Shown here: in pieces, positions 17,130 to 29,316 of the stretch | How positions within the stretch are numbered: the first letter of the stretch is position 1 | How the letters are laid out: each line of letters starts with the position of its first letter | Origin: Streptomyces sp. NBC_01485 | GTDB taxonomy: Bacteria; Actinomycetota; Actinomycetes; Streptomycetales; Streptomycetaceae | Assembly: GCF_036227125.1 (NCBI RefSeq) | Contig: NZ_CP109435.1 | Location: 6,944,001 to 7,008,000 of the forward strand | Length of the DNA: 64,000 nucleotides | Reading direction: 5' to 3' | Position numbers and translations under genes: made by a program | The notes under the pieces: model-generated | What the model was told of the DNA's origin: nothing | Database searches by the model: none | The model's input: the letters and a program-made list of their open reading frames with translations, nothing else

Positions 17130-17966
17130 GTGTCCATCGGCAACTCCCCTGAAGACGAGCGTCCGTTCGAAGACCCGTCCGAGGAAGCCCCCTTCTCCAT
17201 CGGCCGTGCCCTGCAGCAGGCGCGCATCGCGGCCGGGCTCACCGTCGACGACGTCAGTACCGCCACCCGGGTCCGTATCGCCATCGTCCACGCCATCGAG
17301 GCGGACGACTTCGCTCCCTGCGGCGGAGACGTCTACGCGCGCGGGCACATCAGGACCCTGGCCAGGGCCGTCCACCTCGACCCCGCCGCGCTGATGGAGC
17401 GGTTCGACGCCACCCACGGCGGCCGTCCCGCACCGACGCCGGCCGCGCCCCTGTTCGAGGCGGAACGCATCCGCCCCGAGCGGCGCGGGCCGAACTGGAC
17501 GGCGGCCATGGTCGCCGCGATCGTCGCCGTCGTCGGCTTCGTCGGCTTCACCGCGGTCAAGGGCGGCGACGACGGCGGGTCGAAGGACCAGGTCGCCGAG
17601 GCCACCCCCGCGACCGACAAGACCGTCTCGCCCACGCCGAAGACCGACAAGCCCGCCGACAAGACGCCGCAGCCCTCCGACAGCGCCATCGCCGCCGCCC
17701 CCCAGGACAAGGTGACCGTCCAGGTCAGCGCGACCGACGGGCGCAGCTGGATCTACGCCAAGGACCACAACGGCCGCCTGCTCTTCGACGGCCTGCTCAA
17801 GCAGGGCGACTCCAAGACCTTCCAGGACAGCGAGAAGATCAGCCTCGTCCTCGGCGACGCCGGCGCGATCGATCTGTACGTCAACGGCAAGAAGCTCAAC
17901 GACGACTTCCAGCCCGGCGCGGTGGAGCGTCTGACGTACACGAAGGGCGACCCGCAGGTCGGCTGA
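17130..17966 (+). CDS. RodZ-like helix-turn-helix membrane protein
   Basis: This 278-aa bitopic protein has an N-terminal Cro/RodZ-type HTH (IGRALQQARIAAGLTVDDVS; VYARGHIRTLARAVHLDP), a proline-rich linker, one membrane helix (WTAAMVAAIVAVVGFVGF) and a Thr/Lys/Pro-rich extracellular stretch. It ends in a RodZ C-terminal beta domain with SWIYAKDHNGRLLFDGLL and the typical GDAGAIDLYVNGKKL ending. Such proteins link the cytoskeleton to wall synthesis or act as membrane-tethered regulators. It sits between ftsK and rimO as in other streptomycetes. Start GTG 17130 has GAAAGG seven bases upstream; GTG 17103 would add nine residues. Confidence 0.85.
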   Translation: MSIGNSPEDERPFEDPSEEAPFSIGRALQQARIAAGLTVDDVSTATRVRIAIVHAIEADDFAPCGGDVYARGHIRTLARAVHLDPAALMERFDATHGGRPAPTPAAPLFEAERIRPERRGPNWTAAMVAAIVAVVGFVGFTAVKGGDDGGSKDQVAEATPATDKTVSPTPKTDKPADKTPQPSDSAIAAAPQDKVTVQVSATDGRSWIYAKDHNGRLLFDGLLKQGDSKTFQDSEKISLVLGDAGAIDLYVNGKKLNDDFQPGAVERLTYTKGDPQVG

Positions 17967-17989
17967 GCCGGGCGGGGCTTCGTGCGGCC

Positions 17990-18018
17990 ACGGGGTTGAC
18001 GACCTTCGTCAACCCCGT
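17990..18018. terminator. 13-bp perfect inverted repeat between the RodZ-like gene and rimO
   Basis: ACGGGGTTGACGA - CCT - TCGTCAACCCCGT lies 24 bases past the stop codon and 39 bases before rimO. It is probably a U-less Streptomyces terminator hairpin. Its symmetry would also suit a dimeric repressor site just upstream of the rimO promoter. Confidence 0.65.
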
Positions 18019-18043
18019 CGACGTTCGGTGTCGGTGGGACAAA

Positions 18044-18058
18044 GTAGTCTTGAGCCCA
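18044..18058 (+). promoter_or_regulatory. putative -10 box giving a leaderless rimO mRNA
   Basis: TAGTCT at 18044-18049 lies nine bases before the rimO ATG and no Shine-Dalgarno sequence is present, so transcription probably begins at or next to the start codon. The miaB gene at 49919 has a very similar arrangement. Confidence 0.45.
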
Positions 18059-19527
18059 TGCCTGAACGCCGTACCGTCGCACTCGTCACCCTTGGCTGCG
18101 CCCGTAACGAGGTGGACTCGGAGGAGCTCGCAGGCCGTTTGGAGGCGGACGGCTGGCAGCTCGTGGAGGACGCCGAGGACGCCGACGTGGCCGTCGTCAA
18201 CACCTGCGGTTTCGTCGACGCCGCCAAGAAGGACTCCGTCGACGCCCTGCTCGAGGCCAACGACCTCAAGGGGCACGGCAGAACCCAGGCCGTCGTGGCA
18301 GTGGGCTGCATGGCCGAGCGGTACGGCAAGGAGCTCGCCGAAGCCCTGCCCGAGGCCGACGGCGTGCTCGGCTTCGACGACTACTCCGACATCTCCGAGC
18401 GCCTCCAGACCATTCTGAACGGCGGCATCCACGCCTCCCACACCCCGCGCGACCGGCGCAAGCTGCTGCCCATCAGCCCGGCCGAGCGGCAGGAGTCGGC
18501 CGCTTCGGTCGCGCTTCCGGGGCACGGCCCGACCGACCTCCCGGACGGCCTCGCGCCCGCTTCCGGCCCCCGCGCGCCCCTGCGCCGACGGCTGGACGGC
18601 GCCCCCGTCGCCTCGGTCAAGCTCGCCTCCGGCTGCGACCGGCGCTGCACCTTCTGCGCCATCCCGTCCTTCCGCGGCTCCTTCATCTCCCGCCGCCCGA
18701 GCGACGTGCTGAACGAGACGCGGTGGCTGGCCGAACAGGGCGTCAAGGAGATCATGCTGGTCTCCGAGAACAACACCTCCTACGGCAAGGACCTCGGCGA
18801 CATCCGGCTGCTGGAGTCCCTGCTCCCGGAGCTGGCGGACGTCGACGGGCTCGAACGGGTGCGCGTCAGCTACCTCCAGCCGGCCGAGATGCGGCCCGGT
18901 CTGATCGACGTGCTGACCTCCACGCCCAAGATCGCGCCCTACTTCGACCTGTCCTTCCAGCACTCCGCGCCCGGTGTGCTGCGCGCGATGCGCCGCTTCG
19001 GCGACACGGACCGCTTCCTGGAACTGCTCGACACCATCCGCGCCAAGGCGCCCCAGGCGGGCGTGCGCTCCAACTTCATCGTGGGCTTCCCCGGAGAGTC
19101 CGAGGCCGACCTCGCGGAGCTTGAGCGCTTCCTGAACGGCGCGCGGCTGGACGCCATCGGCGTCTTCGGCTACTCCGACGAGGAGGGCACCGAGGCCGCG
19201 ACGTACGACGACAAGCTCGACGTCGACGTCGTCGCGGAGCGGCTCGCCCGGGTCTCCCGGCTCGCCGAGGAACTCGTCTCGCAGCGGGCCGAGGAACGGG
19301 TCGGCGAGACCGTGCACGTGCTCGTCGAGTCGCTGGACGAGGAGGGTGTGCACGGCCGTGGCGCGCACCAGGCGCCGGAGACGGACGGGCAGGTGCTGCT
19401 CACGTCGGGCGAAAGCCTGAGCGTCGGTCGTATGGTCGAGGCGAAGGTGGTCGGTACGGAAGGTGTCGACCTGGTGGCCGAGCCCCTGCCGGGTTCGTTC
19501 GGGTGTAGTGAGGAGGCGGGCAGATGA
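18058..19527 (+). CDS. rimO: RimO: ribosomal protein S12 methylthiotransferase
   Basis: This 489-aa protein has an N-terminal MTTase domain with cluster cysteines (TLGCARNEVDSE; NTCGFVDAAK; VGCMAERYG). The radical-SAM domain has CxxxCxxC Cys193, Cys197 and Cys200 (GCDRRCTFCAIP). A C-terminal TRAM domain follows (GETVHVLVESLDEEG). It adds a methylthio group to the conserved Asp of ribosomal protein S12. A Pro/Arg-rich insert of about 40 residues before the radical-SAM motif is typical of Streptomyces RimO. Its stop overlaps the pgsA start by 4 bp (ATGA), so the two are translationally coupled. Confidence 0.95.
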   Translation: MPERRTVALVTLGCARNEVDSEELAGRLEADGWQLVEDAEDADVAVVNTCGFVDAAKKDSVDALLEANDLKGHGRTQAVVAVGCMAERYGKELAEALPEADGVLGFDDYSDISERLQTILNGGIHASHTPRDRRKLLPISPAERQESAASVALPGHGPTDLPDGLAPASGPRAPLRRRLDGAPVASVKLASGCDRRCTFCAIPSFRGSFISRRPSDVLNETRWLAEQGVKEIMLVSENNTSYGKDLGDIRLLESLLPELADVDGLERVRVSYLQPAEMRPGLIDVLTSTPKIAPYFDLSFQHSAPGVLRAMRRFGDTDRFLELLDTIRAKAPQAGVRSNFIVGFPGESEADLAELERFLNGARLDAIGVFGYSDEEGTEAATYDDKLDVDVVAERLARVSRLAEELVSQRAEERVGETVHVLVESLDEEGVHGRGAHQAPETDGQVLLTSGESLSVGRMVEAKVVGTEGVDLVAEPLPGSFGCSEEAGR

Positions 19528-20300
19528 CGGGTGCTCCGGCATCGGCCGCGGGCGGCTCCTCGCCGCAGGCGAAGGGCGCAGCGGGTGCGAGCCCGGTCGT
19601 CGGCCCGGCCACCGACGTCTCCGACGCCCCTGATGTCTCCGGTGCCGCCGTCGACGGCCAGGACGCCGGCAGGCCCCCGCGCGGCGCGAAGCTGGCGGCC
19701 GCCGCCGTCAACCAGGCGAGCGTCTGGAACATCGCCAATCTGCTGACGATGCTCCGGCTGATCCTGGTGCCCGGCTTCGTCGCGCTGATGCTGGCCGACG
19801 GCGGCTACGACCCGGCGTGGCGTGCGCTCGCCTGGGCGGCCTTCGCGATCGCCATGATCACCGACCTGTTCGACGGTCATCTGGCCCGGACGTACGACCT
19901 CGTCACCGACTTCGGGAAGATCGCCGACCCCATCGCCGACAAGGCGATCATGGGAGCGGCGCTGATCTGTCTCTCCTCGCTCGGCGACCTGCCGTGGTGG
20001 GTGACGATCGTCATCCTCGGCCGGGAACTCGGGATCACGCTGCTGCGTTTCCTGGTCATCCGGTACGGCGTCATCCCGGCGAGCCGGGGCGGCAAGCTGA
20101 AGACGCTCACCCAGGGCGTGGCCGTCGGCATGTACGTCCTGGCGCTGACGGGGTGGCTGGCGACCCTGAGGTTCTGGGTGATGGCCGCGGCGGTCGTCCT
20201 GACCGTGGTGACCGGGCTCGACTATGTGAGACAGGCCATTGTGCTGCGCAGGCAGGGGATCGCCGAGCGCGAGGCCGCGTCGCGGGAGACGGAAGCGTGA
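19524..20300 (+). CDS. pgsA: PgsA: CDP-diacylglycerol-glycerol-3-phosphate phosphatidyltransferase
   Basis: This 258-aa polytopic membrane protein makes phosphatidylglycerol phosphate, the first committed step to phosphatidylglycerol and cardiolipin. The CDP-alcohol transferase signature D-x2-DG-x2-AR-x8-G-x3-D-x3-D is intact in DLFDGHLARTYDLVTDFGKI followed by ADPIADK. The first 65 residues are an Ala/Gly-rich non-conserved extension. The gene is coupled to rimO (ATGA overlap) and cinA (GTGA overlap). A role in some other phospholipid headgroup exchange is possible but less likely given the rimO-pgsA-cinA context. Confidence 0.92.
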   Translation: MTGAPASAAGGSSPQAKGAAGASPVVGPATDVSDAPDVSGAAVDGQDAGRPPRGAKLAAAAVNQASVWNIANLLTMLRLILVPGFVALMLADGGYDPAWRALAWAAFAIAMITDLFDGHLARTYDLVTDFGKIADPIADKAIMGAALICLSSLGDLPWWVTIVILGRELGITLLRFLVIRYGVIPASRGGKLKTLTQGVAVGMYVLALTGWLATLRFWVMAAAVVLTVVTGLDYVRQAIVLRRQGIAEREAASRETEA

Positions 20301-20842
20301 GTTCCGCGGCCGCCGACGTGGTGCGACTACTCACGGTCAACGGGGAGACGCTCGCCGTGGCCGAGTCGCTGACCGGTGGTCTGGTTGCGGCGGAGATCAC
20401 ATCGGTGCCCGGGGCGTCCAAGGTCTTCCGCGGTTCGGTCACCGCCTACGCGACCGGGATCAAGCACGAACTGCTCGGGGTCGACGCGGGCCTGCTGGCC
20501 GCCCGGGGAGCGGTGGACGCGCAGGTGGCGGCCCAGATGGCGGCCGGAGTGCGCAAGACGCTGGGCGCCGACTGGGGCGTCGCGACGACCGGGGTGGCCG
20601 GCCCCGACGCCCAGGACGGACAGCCCGTCGGGACGGTCTTCGTGGCCGTGGACGGGCCGATCGGCGCGGCTTCCGGTTCCGCCGCTGGCGGAAAAGTGGA
20701 GGCCCTGCGGTTGAACGGCGACCGGGCGGAAATTCGTAGAGAGAGTGTACGGAGCGTACTCGCACTGCTCCTGACAGAGCTTGCGGGCGAACAGACCGGG
20801 AACGAGCGGGCACAGGATACGGAACAGAACGGGGGGTTTTGA
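20297..20842 (+). CDS. cinA: CinA C-terminal-type nicotinamide-nucleotide amidase
   Basis: The product is 181 aa, corresponding to the stand-alone PncC/CinA C-terminal domain (AVAESLTGGLVAAEITSVPG; VATTGVAGPDAQDGQPVGTV). It deamidates nicotinamide mononucleotide to nicotinate mononucleotide for NAD recycling. The CinA N-terminal MoaB-like domain found in some bacteria is absent, as usual in actinobacteria. GTG 20297 overlaps the pgsA stop codon. It is followed by clgR after 109 bp, a conserved actinobacterial order. Confidence 0.92.
   Translation: MSSAAADVVRLLTVNGETLAVAESLTGGLVAAEITSVPGASKVFRGSVTAYATGIKHELLGVDAGLLAARGAVDAQVAAQMAAGVRKTLGADWGVATTGVAGPDAQDGQPVGTVFVAVDGPIGAASGSAAGGKVEALRLNGDRAEIRRESVRSVLALLLTELAGEQTGNERAQDTEQNGGF
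20778..20792 (-). promoter_or_regulatory. candidate ClgR box inside the end of cinA
   Basis: Read on the minus strand this is GTTCGCC-N5-GCT, one base from the published S. lividans ClgR consensus GTTCGCY-N5-GCG. It lies about 160 bp upstream of clgR, so it could serve autoregulation. The similarity is short and could be chance. Confidence 0.35.
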
Positions 20843-20951
20843 TGTTTGCAGCCCTGAGTGAACACGACATCGCTCCCCGCACGGCCGCAGCGCGAGGCGG
20901 TACGGTGGGGCGTGAAGGATGCGGCTACGCGGTCCGAGGAGGGAGCCACCG

Positions 20952-21332
20952 ATGATTCTGCTTCGTCGCCTGCTGGGTGACGTGCTGCGTCGGCAGCGCC
21001 AGCGCCAGGGCCGTACTCTGCGCGAAGTCTCCTCGTCCGCCCGAGTCTCACTCGGCTATCTCTCCGAGGTGGAGCGGGGGCAGAAGGAGGCATCCTCCGA
21101 GCTGCTCTCCGCCATCTGCGACGCGCTGGACGTACGGATGTCCGAGCTCATGCGGGAAGTGAGCGACGAGCTCGCCCTCGCCGAGCTGGCCCAGTCGGCA
21201 GCGGCAACCCGCAGCGAGCCTGTGCCCACGTCGGTTCGTCCGATGCTGGGTTCCGTGTCGGTGACCGGTGTGCCACCGGAGCGGGTGACCATCAAGGCAC
21301 CCGCCGAGGCGGTGGACGTGGTCGCCGCTTGA
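20952..21332 (+). CDS. clgR: ClgR: XRE-family activator of Clp/Lon protease genes
   Basis: This 126-aa protein has an N-terminal XRE helix-turn-helix (GRTLREVSSSARVSLGYLSE; VERGQKEASSELLSAICDAL). The C-terminal tail ends in Val-Val-Ala-Ala. In S. lividans ClgR activates clpP1P2, clpC and lon, and is itself removed by ClpP, with the two terminal alanines acting as degradation signal. The same ending is seen here. The gene follows cinA as in corynebacteria and mycobacteria. Start ATG 20952 has GGAGGG upstream. Other XRE regulators share the fold, but position and tail make ClgR the best call. Confidence 0.9.
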   Translation: MILLRRLLGDVLRRQRQRQGRTLREVSSSARVSLGYLSEVERGQKEASSELLSAICDALDVRMSELMREVSDELALAELAQSAAATRSEPVPTSVRPMLGSVSVTGVPPERVTIKAPAEAVDVVAA

Positions 21333-21407
21333 GGTTCATGTGCGTGCAGGTTCATGCGCGTGGGCGCGTGTAGGCACGTAGGCAGGAATGTGAGGCCCCG
21401 GCCGGGG

Positions 21408-21430
21408 CCCCTCCGGGAGATCCGGAGGGG
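21408..21430 (+). terminator. clgR terminator hairpin
   Basis: CCCCTCCGG-GAGAT-CCGGAGGGG is a perfect 9-bp stem 75 bases past clgR, directly preceded by a second self-complementary block GGCCCCGGCCGGGGCC (21394-21409). There is no U-tract, as is normal in this genus. Confidence 0.7.
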
Positions 21431-21449
21431 TGCGGTCGGGGTCTTTCGT

Positions 21450-21509
21450 GTTCCGTTCCGCGTTGTGTTCCGAGTTCCGTTCCAAGTTCCGTTCCGTGTT
21501 CGTCGGCGT
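21450..21509 (+). repeat. 12-bp tandem repeat array upstream of dps
   Basis: About five imperfect copies of a 12-base unit with consensus GTTCCGTTCCRN run between the clgR terminator and the dps gene. The identical core GTTCCGTTCC recurs at 21450, 21474 and 21486, all in register with the 12-base period. No gene is seen in 21333-21591. Confidence 0.75.
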
Positions 21510-21591
21510 TCGGATTCGCGTCCGTTTGCCGGTGCCGGGCGCTGAGGTCATCGTGGAGGGGCACGGCGGGAGCCAACCATCGGAGGTTCGG

Positions 21592-22062
21592 ATGTACGTG
21601 GTGAAGAGTCCCCTGTCCGACGCCGACCTGAAGACGGTCTCCGAGGCCTTGCAGGGCGCGCTCGTCGATCTGGTCGACCTGTCGCTCGTCGCCAAACAGG
21701 TCCACTGGAACGTCGTCGGGCCTCGCTTCCGGTCCGTGCACCTCCAGCTCGACGAGGTCGTGGACGTCGCCCGCGCCCACTCCGACACGGTCGCGGAGCG
21801 GGCCTCGGCGCTGGGCGTCTCGCCGGACGGGCGTGCGGCGACGGTGGCCGCGAGCAGCGGGATCGGTGCGGTGCCGGAGGGCTGGGTCAAGGACTCCGAC
21901 GCGGTCGGGACGCTGGTCTCCGCGCTGGGTGCGGTGATCACCCGGATGCGGGAGCGGGTGGCGGCCACGGGGGATGCGGATCCTGTGAGCCAGGACCTCT
22001 TCATCGGGATCACCGGCGACCTGGAGAAGCACCATTGGATGTTCCAGGCGGAGAGTGTGTGA
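21592..22062 (+). CDS. dpsB: Dps-family DNA-binding ferritin (DpsB-like)
   Basis: This 156-aa ferritin-fold protein stores iron and protects DNA in starved or stressed cells. The inter-subunit ferroxidase residues are visible in KQVHWNVVGPRFRSVHLQLD followed by EVVD (His, His, Asp, Glu). The length matches the family. It has short tails, unlike Dps proteins with long Lys-rich tails. The location after clgR matches S. coelicolor dpsB. ATG 21592 follows GGAGG at a 5-base spacing. The stop codon overlaps the next gene by 4 bp. Confidence 0.88.
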   Translation: MYVVKSPLSDADLKTVSEALQGALVDLVDLSLVAKQVHWNVVGPRFRSVHLQLDEVVDVARAHSDTVAERASALGVSPDGRAATVAASSGIGAVPEGWVKDSDAVGTLVSALGAVITRMRERVAATGDADPVSQDLFIGITGDLEKHHWMFQAESV

Positions 22063-22409
22063 GGCGGCGGGCTGAGTCGTGTGATGCGGCGGTGTCGCGC
22101 TCGTGCGCCCTGCCGGGGCGAATAGTGGGGCGGGGGGTTGTGCTGGGGCTCGGCCTGGGGCTGGGCGCGGTGTGGTGGTGGGCCGTGGTGAGACTCGCCG
22201 TGGCGCCTGACGCGGGGGTGCTGGAGGGAGCGGTCGCTGCCGGGGGGTGGGGGCTGAGTCTGTTGCCGGTGCACTGCGTGGCCAAGGCGCGGGCGGTGGG
22301 AGCTGTTGCGGAGGGGCGGTGGAGGGCTGCTTGGCGGGGGGTGAGGGAGGACGGGGGGTCTGGGGGTGCGGGTGGGAGTGGGGGTGCGTGTGCGGAGGGC
22401 GGGGAGTGA
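22059..22409 (+). CDS. Small membrane protein coupled to Dps
   Basis: This 116-aa hypothetical protein starts at GTG 22059, which overlaps the dps stop in a GTGA junction, so it is probably translated by coupling. One clear hydrophobic helix (VVLGLGLGLGAVWWWAVVRL) and a weaker second one (AVAAGGWGLSLLPVHCVA) suggest a two-helix membrane protein. The last 25 residues are Gly/Ser-rich low complexity. I do not recognise the family. Support is the overlap, the membrane helix and the high-GC coding pattern. Confidence 0.55.
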   Translation: MRRRAESCDAAVSRSCALPGRIVGRGVVLGLGLGLGAVWWWAVVRLAVAPDAGVLEGAVAAGGWGLSLLPVHCVAKARAVGAVAEGRWRAAWRGVREDGGSGGAGGSGGACAEGGE

Positions 22410-22502
22410 GGAGTGTGGTGCAGGAGGTGTGCTGCGGGTGGGATCAGGGTTGGGAATGGGACGGGATGGGCGGAGGGGCACGGCTGCTGGAGGGGCTGTT
22501 GG

Positions 22503-23267
22503 TTACCACGGCATTGCTACGCCGCCGTTTGGGCGGAGGATCTGGCCCGTTGTGAATGCCGAGGCGTCCGAGGCCAGGTGGAGGACGGCGTGGGCGATGT
22601 CCTCCGGTTCGCCGACCCGGCCCAGCGGTGACATGCGGGATATGAGCGCCTCGGTGTGCGCCTGGGCGCCGGCGTCGTGGCGGTCGGTCATCGGGGTGCG
22701 GATCCAGCCCGGGGCGACGGCGTTGACGCGGATGCCGTACCGGCCGACCTCGGTCGCGAGCGTCTTCGTCAACTGGACCACGGCCGCCTTGGCCGCGCCG
22801 TAGCAGAGCAGTCCGGGGCCGCCGGTGTCGACGGCGCCCGAGGCCATGGTGATGATGCTGCCGCCGTTGTCGCGCGCCAGCATCAGGCGGACCGCCTCCT
22901 GGCAGGCGTACAGCACGCCCTTGAAGTTGACGGCCAGGACCCGGTCCAGGTCCTCGTCGCGGGTCTCCAGGACCGGGCTGCTGTGCATGATCCCCGCGAC
23001 CGCCGCCATGACGTCCAGCCGCTGGCAGGACGCGACGGCCTGCCGGACCTGGACACGGTCGGTGACGTCGAGGTGGTGGGTGCGGGCGGTACCGCCCTGG
23101 TCCTTGATCAGCGTCGCAGTCTCGTGCAGGCCCTGCGCGTCGCGGTCCGCGCCGTGCACGGTGGCGCCTGCCTGCGCGAGCAGTACGGCGCAGGCGCGGC
23201 CGATTCCGCTCGCGGCGCCGGTGACGAACGCGGTGCGTCCGGTGAGGTCGTACGCCTTCACAGCCAT
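22503..23267 (-). CDS. Short-chain dehydrogenase/reductase
   Basis: This 254-aa classical SDR has the NAD(P)-binding TGAASGIG at about residue 16, the NAG-type motif as AAVAG, catalytic Ser in TMASGA, and YxxxK as YGAAK. It ends in IRPNGG-like ILRPNGGVAMPW. An acidic Asp (HGADRD) at the end of beta-2 points to NAD(H) rather than NADP(H). The substrate cannot be deduced. The gene is transcribed leftward, next to but 55 bp away from nei, with no evident pathway neighbours. Confidence 0.88.
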   Translation of the reverse strand: MAVKAYDLTGRTAFVTGAASGIGRACAVLLAQAGATVHGADRDAQGLHETATLIKDQGGTARTHHLDVTDRVQVRQAVASCQRLDVMAAVAGIMHSSPVLETRDEDLDRVLAVNFKGVLYACQEAVRLMLARDNGGSIITMASGAVDTGGPGLLCYGAAKAAVVQLTKTLATEVGRYGIRVNAVAPGWIRTPMTDRHDAGAQAHTEALISRMSPLGRVGEPEDIAHAVLHLASDASAFTTGQILRPNGGVAMPW

Positions 23268-23322
23268 GAGAGGGACGGTACGAGGGTTTCTGACGGTCCG
23301 TCAATTGGCTGGAGCGTCGACG

Positions 23323-24165
23323 TCAACGGGTGGTGCGCGGGCGGACGCGGCGCGTCGGTGGGGAGCCCGGAGCCGGGGCGGGGCCTGTCTGGCAGGTGGG
23401 GCACCAGTAGGTCGGGCGCTCGCGGGAGCCGTCGCCCTGGTCGGCCGCGCGGACCGGTGTTCCGCAGCGCAGGCAGGGGCGGGGCGCGCGGCCGTACACG
23501 AACAGGTCCTGGCCGCGGCGGCCCGTCGTGCTGCGGACCGGGCGGTCGCGGTTGGACTCCAGCAGGCGCTTCGCGAGGGCGGGCAGTCGCCCGGCGCGGT
23601 CGGCGGGGAGGGCGCCGATGGGGAGCCACGGGGTGGCGCCGATGAGGAAGCAGAGTTCGCTCTTGTAGATGTTGCCGATGCCGGCGAGGTTGCGCTGGTC
23701 GAGGAGAGCCTCGCCGAGGGGACGGGCGGGATCCGTGAGGAGGTTGGCGAGGGCTCGCTCGGGGTTCCAGTCGGGGCCCAGCAGGTCGGGGCCGAGGTGG
23801 CCGACGGCGCGTTGTTCGGCGGTGGTGCGCAGCAGGTCGAGAACGGGGAGGCGGTAACCGACGGCGGTCCGGTCGTGGGTGCCGAGAATCACCCGGATCT
23901 GGTGCGCCGGGCCGCCGGTCCAGCGCTGGTCGTCGGCGTACACCTTCCACGAGCCGTCCATCCGCAGGTGCGAGTGGAGCGTCAGGCCGCCTTCGACGCG
24001 GGTGAGGAGGTGTTTGCCGCGCGAGGTGACGTCCAGGACGGTGCGGCCGGTGAGGTCGGCGGTCGCGTACTTCGGGACCCGGAGGTCCGAGCGGGTCAGC
24101 ACCTTGCCGGCGAGGGCGTCGTCCAGTCGCCTCGCGGCCTGCCAGACCGTGTCACCTTCGGGCAT
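23323..24165 (-). CDS. nei: Nei-type DNA glycosylase/AP lyase (endonuclease VIII family)
   Basis: This 280-aa protein has the N-terminal MPEGDTV, with Pro2 as the catalytic amine and Glu3, which marks the Nei branch rather than MutM (MPELPEV). It retains helix-two-turn-helix GIGNIYKSELCF and a C-terminal zinc finger (CLRCGTPV; YWCPTCQ). It excises oxidised pyrimidines and nicks the strand. The gene directly follows lhr on the same strand (42-bp gap). The lhr-nei2 pairing is also conserved in mycobacteria, suggesting a joint repair role. The last 25 residues are Pro/Arg-rich and unconserved. Confidence 0.92.
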   Translation of the reverse strand: MPEGDTVWQAARRLDDALAGKVLTRSDLRVPKYATADLTGRTVLDVTSRGKHLLTRVEGGLTLHSHLRMDGSWKVYADDQRWTGGPAHQIRVILGTHDRTAVGYRLPVLDLLRTTAEQRAVGHLGPDLLGPDWNPERALANLLTDPARPLGEALLDQRNLAGIGNIYKSELCFLIGATPWLPIGALPADRAGRLPALAKRLLESNRDRPVRSTTGRRGQDLFVYGRAPRPCLRCGTPVRAADQGDGSRERPTYWCPTCQTGPAPAPGSPPTRRVRPRTTR

Positions 24166-24207
24166 GCGTCAAGGGTGGCACGGGGGCGGTGGGGTGGGTG
24201 GTTGTCG

Positions 24208-29181
<4,974 letters not shown>

Positions 29182-29316
29182 GCGTCCATCCTGCACCCGA
29201 CCACTGACAATGGCTCTGACCTGCGGGTGTGGGGTGCGGCAGCGGCTCCGGGCGTGGGTGCGTGGGGGACGGGCGGGGGACGGGGGGTGGGTCCGGGCGT
29301 CGCGGAGAATGGGGGT

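Noticed and set aside
23258..23950. Antisense frames in the SDR-nei region
   Set aside because: Pro/Arg-rich shadows with no signatures.
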